From: Sulfuricurvum sp. IAE1 | GTDB lineage: Bacteria > Campylobacterota > Campylobacteria > Campylobacterales > Sulfurimonadaceae | DNA length: 64,000 nucleotides | Assembly (NCBI RefSeq): GCF_004347735.1 | Contig: NZ_SLTI01000060.1 | Coordinates: 310,001-374,000, forward strand | Direction of reading: 5' to 3' | In this document: positions 33,784-41,910 of the stretch, piece by piece | How positions within the stretch are numbered: position 1 is the first letter of the stretch | How the letters are laid out: each line of letters begins with the position of its first letter | The notes under the pieces: generated by a model | What the model saw: only the letters and a program-made list of their open reading frames with translations | The model's database searches: none | Told to the model about the DNA's origin: nothing | Program-made: the position numbers and the translations under genes

Positions 33784-34238
33784 AAGAGTTTTAGGTTGAG
33801 TTTGAGGGCGATCATCGTCCCCTGGGTGATGAAATCGAGGGTGAAGTAGTCGTGCCGGTAATAGAGCATCGGCATGAAGGCGATCCCGTCGTTGTCACGC
33901 CCCTCTTTACATTCGACCGATTTAAGACCGTCGAAACAGTACCCTTTCTGGTACCCCACCACCCCGTAAATGCCGAATCCCTTATACATCTCATAGCGGT
34001 ATCCCGCGGCTACGATGTCGGTGTTTTTGTCCCGCGAATTGACGAAATGCAGATACGCCAGCGTGTAACGGCGGTCATAGACAAGTTCGGCGCCGTAGGC
34101 GTCGTGGTGGCCGTTGTAGGCATCGCCCGATTCGTCGGTGCCGAAATGGTGCGAGACCATCCCCACCGTCGCGTACCCTTCTATGGGGGCGGCGGGGAGG
34201 AGCGTCGCGAACAGAATCGATAGAATAAATGTTTTCAT
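33780..34238 (-). CDS. Hypothetical outer-membrane beta-barrel protein
   Basis: 152 residues with a signal peptide (about 1-16, cleaved near LPAAP). The remainder alternates polar and aromatic residues in short strands, has Cys 100 and Cys 108 that could form a loop disulfide, and ends in Phe (LNLKLF), the usual terminal signal for Bam insertion. The family is not recognised; a small 8-strand barrel is plausible. ATG lacks a Shine-Dalgarno and follows TACAAT by six bases. Confidence 0.65.
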   Translation of the reverse strand: MKTFILSILFATLLPAAPIEGYATVGMVSHHFGTDESGDAYNGHHDAYGAELVYDRRYTLAYLHFVNSRDKNTDIVAAGYRYEMYKGFGIYGVVGYQKGYCFDGLKSVECKEGRDNDGIAFMPMLYYRHDYFTLDFITQGTMIALKLNLKLF

Positions 34239-34244
34239 GACAAA

Positions 34245-34250
34245 ATTGTA
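34245..34250 (-). promoter_or_regulatory. -10 box of the outer-membrane protein gene, probably leaderless
   Basis: TACAAT on the minus strand, six bases before ATG 34238. Confidence 0.4.
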
Positions 34251-34330
34251 TCTGAATCGGCGGGATGTGAACGGTTTTTGCTAGCAGTTTGAAAACCGCT
34301 CGACGGTAATGAAGTCGCAAAAGGGCTAAT

Positions 34331-35146
34331 TTGTTCGATATTTTCAAGAAAAAACCGGAACCTTCCCCCGTACAGACCCCCGTGGCCGAGACCCTCAAAG
34401 AGTTTACGAATTCGCTGGGAATGGAGTTTCTCTATGTCGACGGCGGGGAATTTACGATGGGACGAAACCCCCAGTACGAAGAGGGGGGAGACGTCGAGTC
34501 GCCGCCCCACTCGGTCCGGGTAGGAGGATTTTGGGTCTCGAAATACCCCGTGACGCAGGAGCAGTATTTCAAGCTCACCCGTATCAACCCTTCGTATTTC
34601 AAAAACGACAAGGTCGAAGAGGAGAGTTCCCGTCGCCATCCGGTCGAGCAGGTGAGCTGGTTCGACGCCAAAGCCTACGTCGAGCTGCTCAACCGCTACG
34701 AAGGGAAAGCCCATTTTTACGCACTCCCCACCGAAGCGCAGTGGGAATACGTCGCCAAAGCGGGGGGGAATACCCGTTTTACGTTCGGCGATTCCGAAGC
34801 GATGCTCGACGAATACGCGGTGTACGAATACACGGCGAACCTCCGCACCGCGGTGATCGGTTCCAAACAGCCCAATCGCCTGGGAATTTACGATTTGATC
34901 GGAAACGTCTGGGAATGGTGCGAGGACGATTTTTTCGCCAACTACAACAATGCCCCCTCCGACGGACGAGCGCGGCTCGTCGGGGCCGAGGGAATCGAGG
35001 GGGAATCGTTCAAGGTACGCCGCGGCGGGAGCTTCAAGACGGGTTACCTGTGCCTGCGCAGCTCGTTCCGGGGCTATTCGCGTCCTGATTTCGTCTCCAA
35101 CGACATCGGGTTCCGTCTCGTCATCAACGCCGATCCGTTCAGCTAA
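34331..35146 (+). CDS. Formylglycine-generating-enzyme (SUMF1) domain protein
   Basis: 271 residues, FGE-sulfatase/EgtB-type fold: GMEFLYVDGGEFTMG, PPHSVRVGGFWVSKYPVTQEQYF, HPVEQVSWFDAKAYVELLN, LPTEAQWEYVAKAG, LYDLIGNVWEWCEDDF-like segment and the end FRLVIN. No signal peptide, so cytoplasmic. The paired catalytic cysteines of true sulfatase-activating enzymes are not evident near the end, so it may instead be a C-type-lectin-like or regulatory relative. Start TTG 34331 with AAGGG ahead. No sulfatase gene nearby. Overlaps ychJ by eight bases. Confidence 0.85.
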   Translation: MFDIFKKKPEPSPVQTPVAETLKEFTNSLGMEFLYVDGGEFTMGRNPQYEEGGDVESPPHSVRVGGFWVSKYPVTQEQYFKLTRINPSYFKNDKVEEESSRRHPVEQVSWFDAKAYVELLNRYEGKAHFYALPTEAQWEYVAKAGGNTRFTFGDSEAMLDEYAVYEYTANLRTAVIGSKQPNRLGIYDLIGNVWEWCEDDFFANYNNAPSDGRARLVGAEGIEGESFKVRRGGSFKTGYLCLRSSFRGYSRPDFVSNDIGFRLVINADPFS

Positions 35147-35537
35147 AATCCCCGCTTTCGTAGAGCCATCGGCCGTTTTCTTTGAGAAAACGGCTTTTTT
35201 CTTTCATCGTATACTCGCCCAGCCGTGCTTCGAACGTCACGAACGCTTCATTTTCGCCGTCGATAAATTCTATGATTTTCAGCCCCGTGAACACGGTGCT
35301 GCGGCAAAACTCTAAAATGCCTTGTTTCCACTCCCCGCTATCGGCCGTGTAATCGGGATTGTCCGGATGGGTTGTTTTCATAATATAACCCGCGAGTCCG
35401 AGTGCGTAGGCGCAATAGCGCGAGCGCATCAACAAAAGCGCGCTTGCGGGGAGGACCCCTTTATGATAGGGTTGGCAGCATTGTTTGTATTTTTTGCCGC
35501 TGTGGCAGGGGCAGGGGGCGTTGGGTGAAATTTTCAT
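35139..35537 (-). CDS. YchJ family (UPF0225) SEC-C-motif protein
   Basis: 132 residues. N-terminal zinc-binding SEC-C motif CPCHSGKKYKQCCQPYHKG (about 9-27), then an NTF2-like domain with RSRYCAYALG. YchJ family; in others the SEC-C tail binds zinc and the ribosome or SecB, but this family's role is undetermined. A weak TAAGAT box sits six bases before the ATG, another possible leaderless start. Confidence 0.88.
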   Translation of the reverse strand: MKISPNAPCPCHSGKKYKQCCQPYHKGVLPASALLLMRSRYCAYALGLAGYIMKTTHPDNPDYTADSGEWKQGILEFCRSTVFTGLKIIEFIDGENEAFVTFEARLGEYTMKEKSRFLKENGRWLYESGDFS

Positions 35538-35587
35538 AACGGCATCTTACACCCTGCCATCTTTTTCGCCTCTTAGGGAGTGTGGGC

Positions 35588-35593
35588 TATAAT
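35588..35593 (+). promoter_or_regulatory. -10 box of rmuC, probably leaderless
   Basis: TATAAT, then GGCGTC, then ATG at 35600. Confidence 0.45.
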
Positions 35594-35599
35594 GGCGTC

Positions 35600-36910
35600 A
35601 TGATCTACGAAACAGCCATATTTATCAGCCTCAGTGCCGCCGCCGCTCTCGGATGGCAATACCTTAGAACCAAAGCCGATTTGAACATTCTGCATGCGCA
35701 GGCCGAACAGCTCCAGTCCATCGCCGCCCAGGAGCGTGCGCAGCGTATCGAATTCCAGACGAAAAGCGAACAGCTCCTGAACGAATACCGGATTTTGGAA
35801 CGCGACTACGCGGTGCTGCATACCCGCAGCGAAGAGAACACCCGCAGTTTCGAAGAGAAAATCCGCCTCCTCGATGAAGCCAAGGCGCAGATGAAAGTGC
35901 AGTTCGAGCAACTGGCGGCGCAGATTTTCGAGCAGAAGGCCAAGACGTTCGACGAAGCGCACGCCAAAGGGCTGGACCTGCTCCTCAAACCGTTCCGTGA
36001 ACAGATCGCCCAGTTTGCAGCCCAGAGCAAAGAGCAGTTTATTCACGACGCCAAGGAACGCCAGAGCCTCAAAGACGAGATCGTCCGCCTAAAATCGATG
36101 AGCGAGCGGCTCAGCGAGGATGCGATCAACCTCACCCAGGCCCTTAAAGGGGAGAACAAAACCCAGGGGAACTGGGGAGAGATCGTACTCGAGCGGATTT
36201 TGGAAGAATCGGGGTTGCGCGAGGGGCACGAATACGAGCTCCAAAGCACCCTCAGCGACGAAGAGGGGAAAAAATACCGCCCCGACGTCATCGTCCACCT
36301 GCCGCAGAACAAGGACATCATCATCGACTCGAAAGTCTCGCTGGTCGCGTATGACGCCTTTGTCCGGGCCGAAAACGACGAGGAACGTGCGCATGCCCTC
36401 AAGCAGCATCTGCTGTCGATCCACAGCCATATCAAAGGGCTGAGTTCCAAACGCTACGAGCAGCTAGAAGGGGTGCGGACTCTTGATTTCGTGTTGCTCT
36501 TCATGCCGATCGAGGGGGCGTTTCTCCTGGCGCTCGAAAACGACAACACGTTTTTCAAAACCGCCTATGAGCAGAACATCGTCGTCGTCTCCCCCTCCAC
36601 CCTGCTCGTAACGCTTAGAACGATCGAGTACATCTGGCGGAGCGAATATCAAGAACGCAACGCACGCGAGATCGCCGCGTCTGCCGAGGCGCTCTACGAA
36701 AAGCTGGTGGCGTTTGTGGAAGATATGGAAAAAATCGGGGAACAGATCGGCCGGACGCAGAAAAGCTACGATGCGGCGATGAACAAACTCAGCACCGGCA
36801 AAGGGAACCTGATCCGCCGTGCCGAAGGGATGCGCAAACTCGGGCTAAAACCCAAAAAAGCACTTCCCGCCTCTTTGGCGGGCAACGAGGAAGAAGAACC
36901 TCTTTTATAA
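35600..36910 (+). CDS. rmuC: DNA recombination protein RmuC
   Basis: 436 residues. N-terminal membrane anchor (about 4-22), long coiled coil (about 30-150), then the RmuC nuclease-like domain: GNWGEIVLERILEESGLREG, YRPDVIVHLPQNKDIIIDSKVSL (restriction-fold D...DxK), and SPSTLLVTLRTIEYIWR. RmuC limits inversions and recombination at repeats. Start ATG 35600 (MIYETAIF), no Shine-Dalgarno. Its end overlaps convergent pssA by six bases. Confidence 0.94.
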   Translation: MIYETAIFISLSAAAALGWQYLRTKADLNILHAQAEQLQSIAAQERAQRIEFQTKSEQLLNEYRILERDYAVLHTRSEENTRSFEEKIRLLDEAKAQMKVQFEQLAAQIFEQKAKTFDEAHAKGLDLLLKPFREQIAQFAAQSKEQFIHDAKERQSLKDEIVRLKSMSERLSEDAINLTQALKGENKTQGNWGEIVLERILEESGLREGHEYELQSTLSDEEGKKYRPDVIVHLPQNKDIIIDSKVSLVAYDAFVRAENDEERAHALKQHLLSIHSHIKGLSSKRYEQLEGVRTLDFVLLFMPIEGAFLLALENDNTFFKTAYEQNIVVVSPSTLLVTLRTIEYIWRSEYQERNAREIAASAEALYEKLVAFVEDMEKIGEQIGRTQKSYDAAMNKLSTGKGNLIRRAEGMRKLGLKPKKALPASLAGNEEEEPLL

Positions 36911-37453
36911 GTGGGGAATTTTCACTTTTGAATTGAGCAGCGCGCCGATGAGAAGCATCAGCGCGAGCACCCCCATCCAGCCGATGAAGCCCGAACCCAG
37001 CCATACGAGCCACAGCAGTATCGCCCCCAGCGGGGTCGGAACCCCCGTGAAATATTTGCTGACTTCTCCCGCATCGGTGTTGATGTTGAACTGGATCAGA
37101 CGGCGAAGGCCGCTGATGACGTAGTAGATCGAAGCGATCGAGGCGAGAACGAGGGGAAAACCGCTAAGCTGCGCATAGACCCCTTCGAAGATGAAGAACG
37201 TCGGTACCAGCACGAAGCTCAGGAAATCGGCGAACGAATCGAGCTGGACGCCGAATTCGTTGGAGAGGGCGTATTTGCGGGCGATTTTTCCGTCGAAAAT
37301 ATCAAAGGCTCCCCCCATCCAGGCCAGAATGACCGCATACACGAATTGATGCTGGGTCACGAAATAGGTAGCGAGCAACCCACACGTGATGTTGGCCATC
37401 GTAAACAGGTTGGCCAGGTTGAAATGGGATTCCGAACGCCATAAAAAATGCAT
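36905..37453 (-). CDS. pssA: CDP-diacylglycerol-serine O-phosphatidyltransferase
   Basis: First step to phosphatidylethanolamine. 182 residues, about six membrane helices, and the complete CDP-alcohol phosphotransferase signature D-G-x2-A-R-x8-G-x3-D-x3-D in DGKIARKYALSNEFGVQLD (about 52-70) with FAD next. Start at ATG 37453 with GAGG five bases ahead; a GTG two codons earlier is possible. A minus-strand TATAAT at 37491-37496 gives a leader of about 30 nt. Confidence 0.92.
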   Translation of the reverse strand: MHFLWRSESHFNLANLFTMANITCGLLATYFVTQHQFVYAVILAWMGGAFDIFDGKIARKYALSNEFGVQLDSFADFLSFVLVPTFFIFEGVYAQLSGFPLVLASIASIYYVISGLRRLIQFNINTDAGEVSKYFTGVPTPLGAILLWLVWLGSGFIGWMGVLALMLLIGALLNSKVKIPHL

Positions 37454-37557
37454 ACTCACCTCGAAAGAACAGGGTTAAATGGATGTCGGCATTATAACCA
37501 AAGCGGGGCGCAACACTCTAATTGAAAAGAGTTATCATTATTAAGCATGATGTAAGC

Positions 37558-37572
37558 TGATAGCCATTATCA
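37558..37572. promoter_or_regulatory. Fur-box-like operator before the porin-feoAB genes
   Basis: TGATAGCCATTATCA: inverted TGATA/TATCA arms, matching the 7-1-7 Fur consensus TGATAATnATTATCA at all but two positions. Lies 72 bases before the porin ATG. Suggests iron repression. Confidence 0.55.
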
Positions 37573-37643
37573 TTCTTTTACAAATTAATAACGCATATCA
37601 ATATCTTGATTGATTGTATCCTTGAAGAGTAATGGGAATAATA

Positions 37644-38849
37644 ATGAAAAAGATCGTTGCAATGAGTATGGCGGCCGTAGCTGTTTTGAACGCGGCAAGC
37701 ATGGATGAGGCGTTTGTCGCCGGAAAAGCCGAAGGGCAAATCCGTGCCGCGTACGTGAGCCAGGACAACGAAGCCGATCAGGATACGTACGGTACGGCCA
37801 TCGGCGGTATTGTGAAATACGAAACGGCCGCATGGAACGACATTAAGCTGGGTATCGGGGCGTACGTATCGCAAAAGCTTCATTTCGCGACGGGTTCGTT
37901 CGATGAGGGGAAAGCCAACGCCGATCTGTTCGGCGAAAATACGAAATCGTACGCTTACGCAGGAGAGGCATACCTCGATTACAGCGCGAACGATTTCAAC
38001 CTTCGTGTGGGACGTCAGCAGCTCGATACGCCGTTTGCCGATACCGACGATATCCGTATGCACCCCAACACGTTTGAAGCGGCTGTGGCAAGTTATCGCG
38101 GTATCGAAGGTACAACGCTCGTGGGAGGATACATGACCCGCTGGGCCGGATACGATTCGGGCAGTGATATTTCCAAATTCAAAAAACCGGCGGATGGAAG
38201 CAACGGCGTCGCGATTGTCGGATTTATGAATGAAAGCGTCGACAACCTGGCAGTTCAGGGATGGTATTACGGCGCGGACAAATTTGCCGACCTCTATTAT
38301 GCCGATGCTGCTTATACCGTAGGGTTCGGCGAAGAGATGGGGCTTGAGCTGAATGCCCAGTATGCCGCGTTTAAAGAAGACACGCAAGCTGATGGGACCA
38401 AAAGCGGCGTGGACGGAAACGTTTACGGAATCGGCGCGGCGTTCATTGCGGGCCCGGTGACCGTCGGCGCGGCGTATAACCGCGGCAGTAACGGCGAGGG
38501 GAAAACTCCGCCCATCGGATTCGGCGGCGGGCCGTACGTGACGTCGATGGAAGAGTGGACGATTGAGGGGATGGAAGACGTTAAAGCCTATCAGTTCAGT
38601 GCCGAAGTCGATATGGGCGCGGCGGGTGTCGAAGGGCTCAGCCTGAGCGTTCTGTACGGAGTGTTCAAAAGCGATCCGGCCGCCGTAAAAGTCCGCGAAA
38701 CCGACGTCATCGTTGCCTATGCGGTGAATGAACGGCTGGGAGTCGACGCAAGTTATGCGCGGATTCAGGATGGCAACGACAATGCGGGCGAGGGCGGAAC
38801 GGATGGCGGTTACAGCCGTTTTTTGGTTCGTATGAGCTACAATTTCTAA
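37644..38849 (+). CDS. Outer-membrane porin (OprD/MOMP-like)
   Basis: 401 residues. Signal peptide (about 1-20, MKKIVAMSMAAVAVLNAAS), then a long barrel of alternating aromatic strands: VGRQQLDTPFADTDDIRMHPNTFEAAVASYRG is typical of Campylobacterota porins of the OprD-like family. Ends with Phe (VRMSYNF). Start ATG 37644 with GGGA six bases ahead. Its place between a Fur-box-like site and feoAB suggests it lets iron or iron complexes into the periplasm; that is inference. Confidence 0.85.
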   Translation: MKKIVAMSMAAVAVLNAASMDEAFVAGKAEGQIRAAYVSQDNEADQDTYGTAIGGIVKYETAAWNDIKLGIGAYVSQKLHFATGSFDEGKANADLFGENTKSYAYAGEAYLDYSANDFNLRVGRQQLDTPFADTDDIRMHPNTFEAAVASYRGIEGTTLVGGYMTRWAGYDSGSDISKFKKPADGSNGVAIVGFMNESVDNLAVQGWYYGADKFADLYYADAAYTVGFGEEMGLELNAQYAAFKEDTQADGTKSGVDGNVYGIGAAFIAGPVTVGAAYNRGSNGEGKTPPIGFGGGPYVTSMEEWTIEGMEDVKAYQFSAEVDMGAAGVEGLSLSVLYGVFKSDPAAVKVRETDVIVAYAVNERLGVDASYARIQDGNDNAGEGGTDGGYSRFLVRMSYNF

Positions 38850-38874
38850 AGGATAACATGTGAATGGGGAAACG

Positions 38875-39105
38875 ATGACACTGCTGAGTGCATGCACCAA
38901 GGGGGGGACCGCAACGGTCGTCAAAGTCAACGCGACAGGGGCTCTGAAACAGCGCCTGCTGTCGTTTGGGCTGATGAAGGGGGCGGAAGTGAAGATGCTT
39001 GAATGCGCTCCCGCGAAAAGTACGTTCGAAATAAAAATAGGGAATGTCTCCCTCGCCCTGCGCCGCGAGGAAGCCGAACTGATCGAGGTGAGTGATGTCC
39101 GCTGA
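38875..39105 (+). CDS. feoA: Ferrous iron transport protein FeoA
   Basis: 76-residue SH3-like partner of FeoB. Visible are VVKVNATGALKQRLLSFGLMKGAEVKMLECAP and a final beta segment. Start at ATG 38875 with GGGGA ahead; a GTG at 38860 with AAGGA is an alternative. It lies 25 bases after the porin and overlaps feoB by 11 bases. Confidence 0.9.
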   Translation: MTLLSACTKGGTATVVKVNATGALKQRLLSFGLMKGAEVKMLECAPAKSTFEIKIGNVSLALRREEAELIEVSDVR

Positions 39106-41206
39106 TAAAATTACCATCGCCCTCGTCGGTCAGCCCAATGTCGGCAAAAGCATGCTCATCAACTCGATCGGGAACGCCCGGCTGCACGTCGGGAATTTCA
39201 CCGGGGTGACGGTCGAGAAAACCGAAGTCGAGTTTGAATACGCGGGGTACAATTTCAACGTCGTCGATCTTCCCGGAACGTACGCGTTTACCGATTACTC
39301 GATCGAAGAGAGGGTAACGCACGACTATTTATGCAACGAACGTTACGACATGATCATCAACGTCCTCGATTCGACCAACATGGAGAAAAATCTCCAGTTG
39401 ACTGCGGAACTGATGACCATGAACAAAAAGATGGTGATCGCGCTCAACATGAGCGACGAAGCCGACCGTGAAGGGATCGAGATCAATGCCGCGTATCTTT
39501 CGCAGCTGCTGGGGATCCCCTGCGTCCGTGTTTCCGCTGCGGCCAAAACGGGGCTCGAAGAGCTCATGGCCCGCGTCATCGAGGTGTATAACGCCCCGAC
39601 GCAGGAAGCCAAACTGATTTTCAGCGAAGCGGTCGAAGAGGAGATCAAGGTGATCGCCGATTATCTCGACCGCCACCGTTTCAAGGCATCGATCAGTAAT
39701 CGCAACATCGCGATCAACCTGCTGCAAAAAGAGAAAAAGACCTATCGCACCCTGCACGACAATCCGATCTGGACCGAATTGCAGCCGATGCTGATCGAAG
39801 CCGACCGCCATATTCTGCTGCACCACGATACCGACGACATGAAAGAGGCTTTGGCCGAGGAATATCTCTCGTTCAATCGCGGCGTGATCGCCGAAGCGGT
39901 CAAAGTCAAACCCAAAGCGCCGGAGAAAAAAACGACGACCGAAAAGATCGACAGCGTCCTGATCCATCCCGTTTTCGGGATACCCATTTTTCTGTTCTTC
40001 ATGTGGGGGCTGTTTCAGCTGACGTTTGAGCTCGGAAGCATTCCGATGGACTGGATCGATGCGTTTTTCGTCTGGTTCGGCGAAGCGGTCGGCGGTACGA
40101 TCGCCAACGAGGAGATCCGTTCGCTGGTCGTCGACGGGGTGATCGCGGGGGTCGGGGCCGTCGTCTTGTTTATCCCCAACATCGTGATCCTCTTTATCGG
40201 GATCGCGCTGCTCGAATCGACGGGGTACATGTCGCGCGTCGCTTTTTTGCTGGACGGTTTTTTCCACAAATTCGGTCTTCACGGCCAGTCGTTCATTCCG
40301 CTTGTGACGGGATTCGGATGCTCCATCCCCGCCTACATGTCGGCGCGGATTCTCAAAAACGACCGGGACCGCCTGTTGACGCTGTTCGTCATCGGTTTCA
40401 TGAGCTGCGGGGCGCGCCTTCCCGTTTACGTCCTCTTTACGGGGGCTTTTTTCGGCCCCGAGATGGCCGGGAACGTTTTGTTCGGCATCTATATCCTCGG
40501 TGCCATCATCGGCCTCATCGCGGCGAAAGTGCTTAAAATGACGGCATTCAAAGGATCGGATGAGCCCTTTGTCATGGAGATGCCCAAATACCGGCTCCCC
40601 TCGGCGAAGCTGATCTGGCATACGGTTCTGACCAAGACGATGATGTATCTTAAAAAGGCGGGGACGTTCATCGCCGCGGCGTCGATGCTGGTATGGTTTT
40701 TGAGCACCTATCCCAAAGACGCTTCGCTCGAATCGCTTTATGCCGCGAAAATCGCGACCGCCGCATCGGCCCAGGAGGCTGCGATGCTCGAAAACAGGCT
40801 CTCCGAAGAGCAGCTTGAGCAGAGTTTCCTGGGGATGATCGGCCACGCGATCGAACCCGCATTCGCGCCGCTGGGATTTGACTGGAAAATGGCGGTAGCG
40901 CTTCAGACGGGTCTGGCGGCCAAAGAGGTGGTTGTTTCGACCCTGGGCGTGTTGTATTCGCTCGGTGCCGATACGAGCGAATCGGACAACTCGCTGATGA
41001 GTGCCATCAGCCAGCATATCCCGTTTGCTTCGGCGGTGGCGTTTGTCGTCGTCATCATGACCTATCTCCCCTGCCTTGCGGCATCGGTCGTTTTCACCCG
41101 CGAAGCGGGAGGGATCAAATATTTCGGCTATCTTTTCCTCTTTACGACGATCGTGGCCTATGCGCTGGCCTTTATCGCCTACCATGTCGCGCTGATGGCG
41201 GGTTAG
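39095..41206 (+). CDS. feoB: Ferrous iron transporter FeoB
   Basis: Inner-membrane Fe2+ transporter. 703 residues: G domain with GQPNVGKSMLIN (G1), NFTGVTVEK (G2), DLPGTYAF (G3) and an NMSD G4 (the usual NxxD); a guanine-release helical domain to about 270; then about eight membrane helices with Gate motifs FGCSIPAYM and GAFFGPE and the LPCLAAS region. Start ATG 39095 with GAGG ahead; the in-frame GTG one codon earlier is less likely. Part of porin-feoA-feoB. Confidence 0.96.
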   Translation: MSADKITIALVGQPNVGKSMLINSIGNARLHVGNFTGVTVEKTEVEFEYAGYNFNVVDLPGTYAFTDYSIEERVTHDYLCNERYDMIINVLDSTNMEKNLQLTAELMTMNKKMVIALNMSDEADREGIEINAAYLSQLLGIPCVRVSAAAKTGLEELMARVIEVYNAPTQEAKLIFSEAVEEEIKVIADYLDRHRFKASISNRNIAINLLQKEKKTYRTLHDNPIWTELQPMLIEADRHILLHHDTDDMKEALAEEYLSFNRGVIAEAVKVKPKAPEKKTTTEKIDSVLIHPVFGIPIFLFFMWGLFQLTFELGSIPMDWIDAFFVWFGEAVGGTIANEEIRSLVVDGVIAGVGAVVLFIPNIVILFIGIALLESTGYMSRVAFLLDGFFHKFGLHGQSFIPLVTGFGCSIPAYMSARILKNDRDRLLTLFVIGFMSCGARLPVYVLFTGAFFGPEMAGNVLFGIYILGAIIGLIAAKVLKMTAFKGSDEPFVMEMPKYRLPSAKLIWHTVLTKTMMYLKKAGTFIAAASMLVWFLSTYPKDASLESLYAAKIATAASAQEAAMLENRLSEEQLEQSFLGMIGHAIEPAFAPLGFDWKMAVALQTGLAAKEVVVSTLGVLYSLGADTSESDNSLMSAISQHIPFASAVAFVVVIMTYLPCLAASVVFTREAGGIKYFGYLFLFTTIVAYALAFIAYHVALMAG

Positions 41207-41229
41207 TTTTTGATTAACCCTCGCTGCGC

Positions 41230-41235
41230 TACAAT
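41230..41235 (+). promoter_or_regulatory. -10 box of the ArsR-like gene, probably leaderless
   Basis: TACAAT, then AGCGCC, then ATG 41242. The 15 bases ACAATAGCGCCATGA are identical at pepP (52677). Confidence 0.45.
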
Positions 41236-41241
41236 AGCGCC

Positions 41242-41910
41242 ATGAGTAACGTAAAAATATTAATGATTGAAGACGATCTCGAACTTGCCGAGATCCTCAC
41301 CGAATTTCTCGAACAGTTCGATTTCCAGGTGGTTACGGAGGACGATCCGTTCAAGGCGCTGAGCATTTTGAAGCTCGAAAAATTCGACGTCGTGATTTTG
41401 GACCTGACGCTGCCGGGGATGGACGGTCTGGAAGTGTGCGAAGCGATCCGCGAACGCCAGAACATCCCCATCATTATCTCCTCGGCCCGTTCTGATGTCA
41501 CCGACAAAATCAACGCCCTCGAACTGGGGGCGGACGACTACCTCCCCAAACCTTACGACCCCAGAGAACTCGAAGCGCGCATCCATTCGGTACTCCGCCG
41601 CTACGACGCGAATGCGGCTCTGGCTACCGAGAATGCCTGCGATTTCAAGCTCAATGAAGAAGCGATGCAGATCAGCTATAAAAACCGCCCGCTCGATCTG
41701 ACCAACGCCGAGTACGGCATCCTTTCGTACATGATCAAAAAACAGGGGATGGTCGTCTCGCGCGAAGACCTGATCCACAACGTGAGCGCCATCAATGAGG
41801 ACTCGTCGAATAAAAGCATCGACGTCATGGTGGGGCGGATCCGCAACAAACTCGGGGACAAAAGCCTGATCGAATCGATCCGGGGGATCGGCTACAAGCT
41901 GCTCAAATAA
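41242..41910 (+). CDS. OmpR-type response regulator (ArsR-like, Campylobacterota)
   Basis: 222 residues. Receiver domain (about 4-115): IEDDLEL, phospho-Asp in VVILDLTLPGMDG (about D53), SSAR, KPYD. Winged-helix domain (about 130-220) with LTNAEYGILSYM and the end SIRGIGYKLLK. The sequence and partner resemble the H. pylori ArsRS acid-response system; ArsR there is this response regulator, not the arsenic repressor. The trigger here is unknown. Starts six bases after a TACAAT box; TAATG joins it to the kinase gene. Confidence 0.92.
   Translation: MSNVKILMIEDDLELAEILTEFLEQFDFQVVTEDDPFKALSILKLEKFDVVILDLTLPGMDGLEVCEAIRERQNIPIIISSARSDVTDKINALELGADDYLPKPYDPRELEARIHSVLRRYDANAALATENACDFKLNEEAMQISYKNRPLDLTNAEYGILSYMIKKQGMVVSREDLIHNVSAINEDSSNKSIDVMVGRIRNKLGDKSLIESIRGIGYKLLK

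Noticed and set aside
39329-41185. 618-codon open frame antisense to feoB
   Set aside because: Lies wholly opposite feoB, no ribosome site or family motif; mirror-codon artefact.
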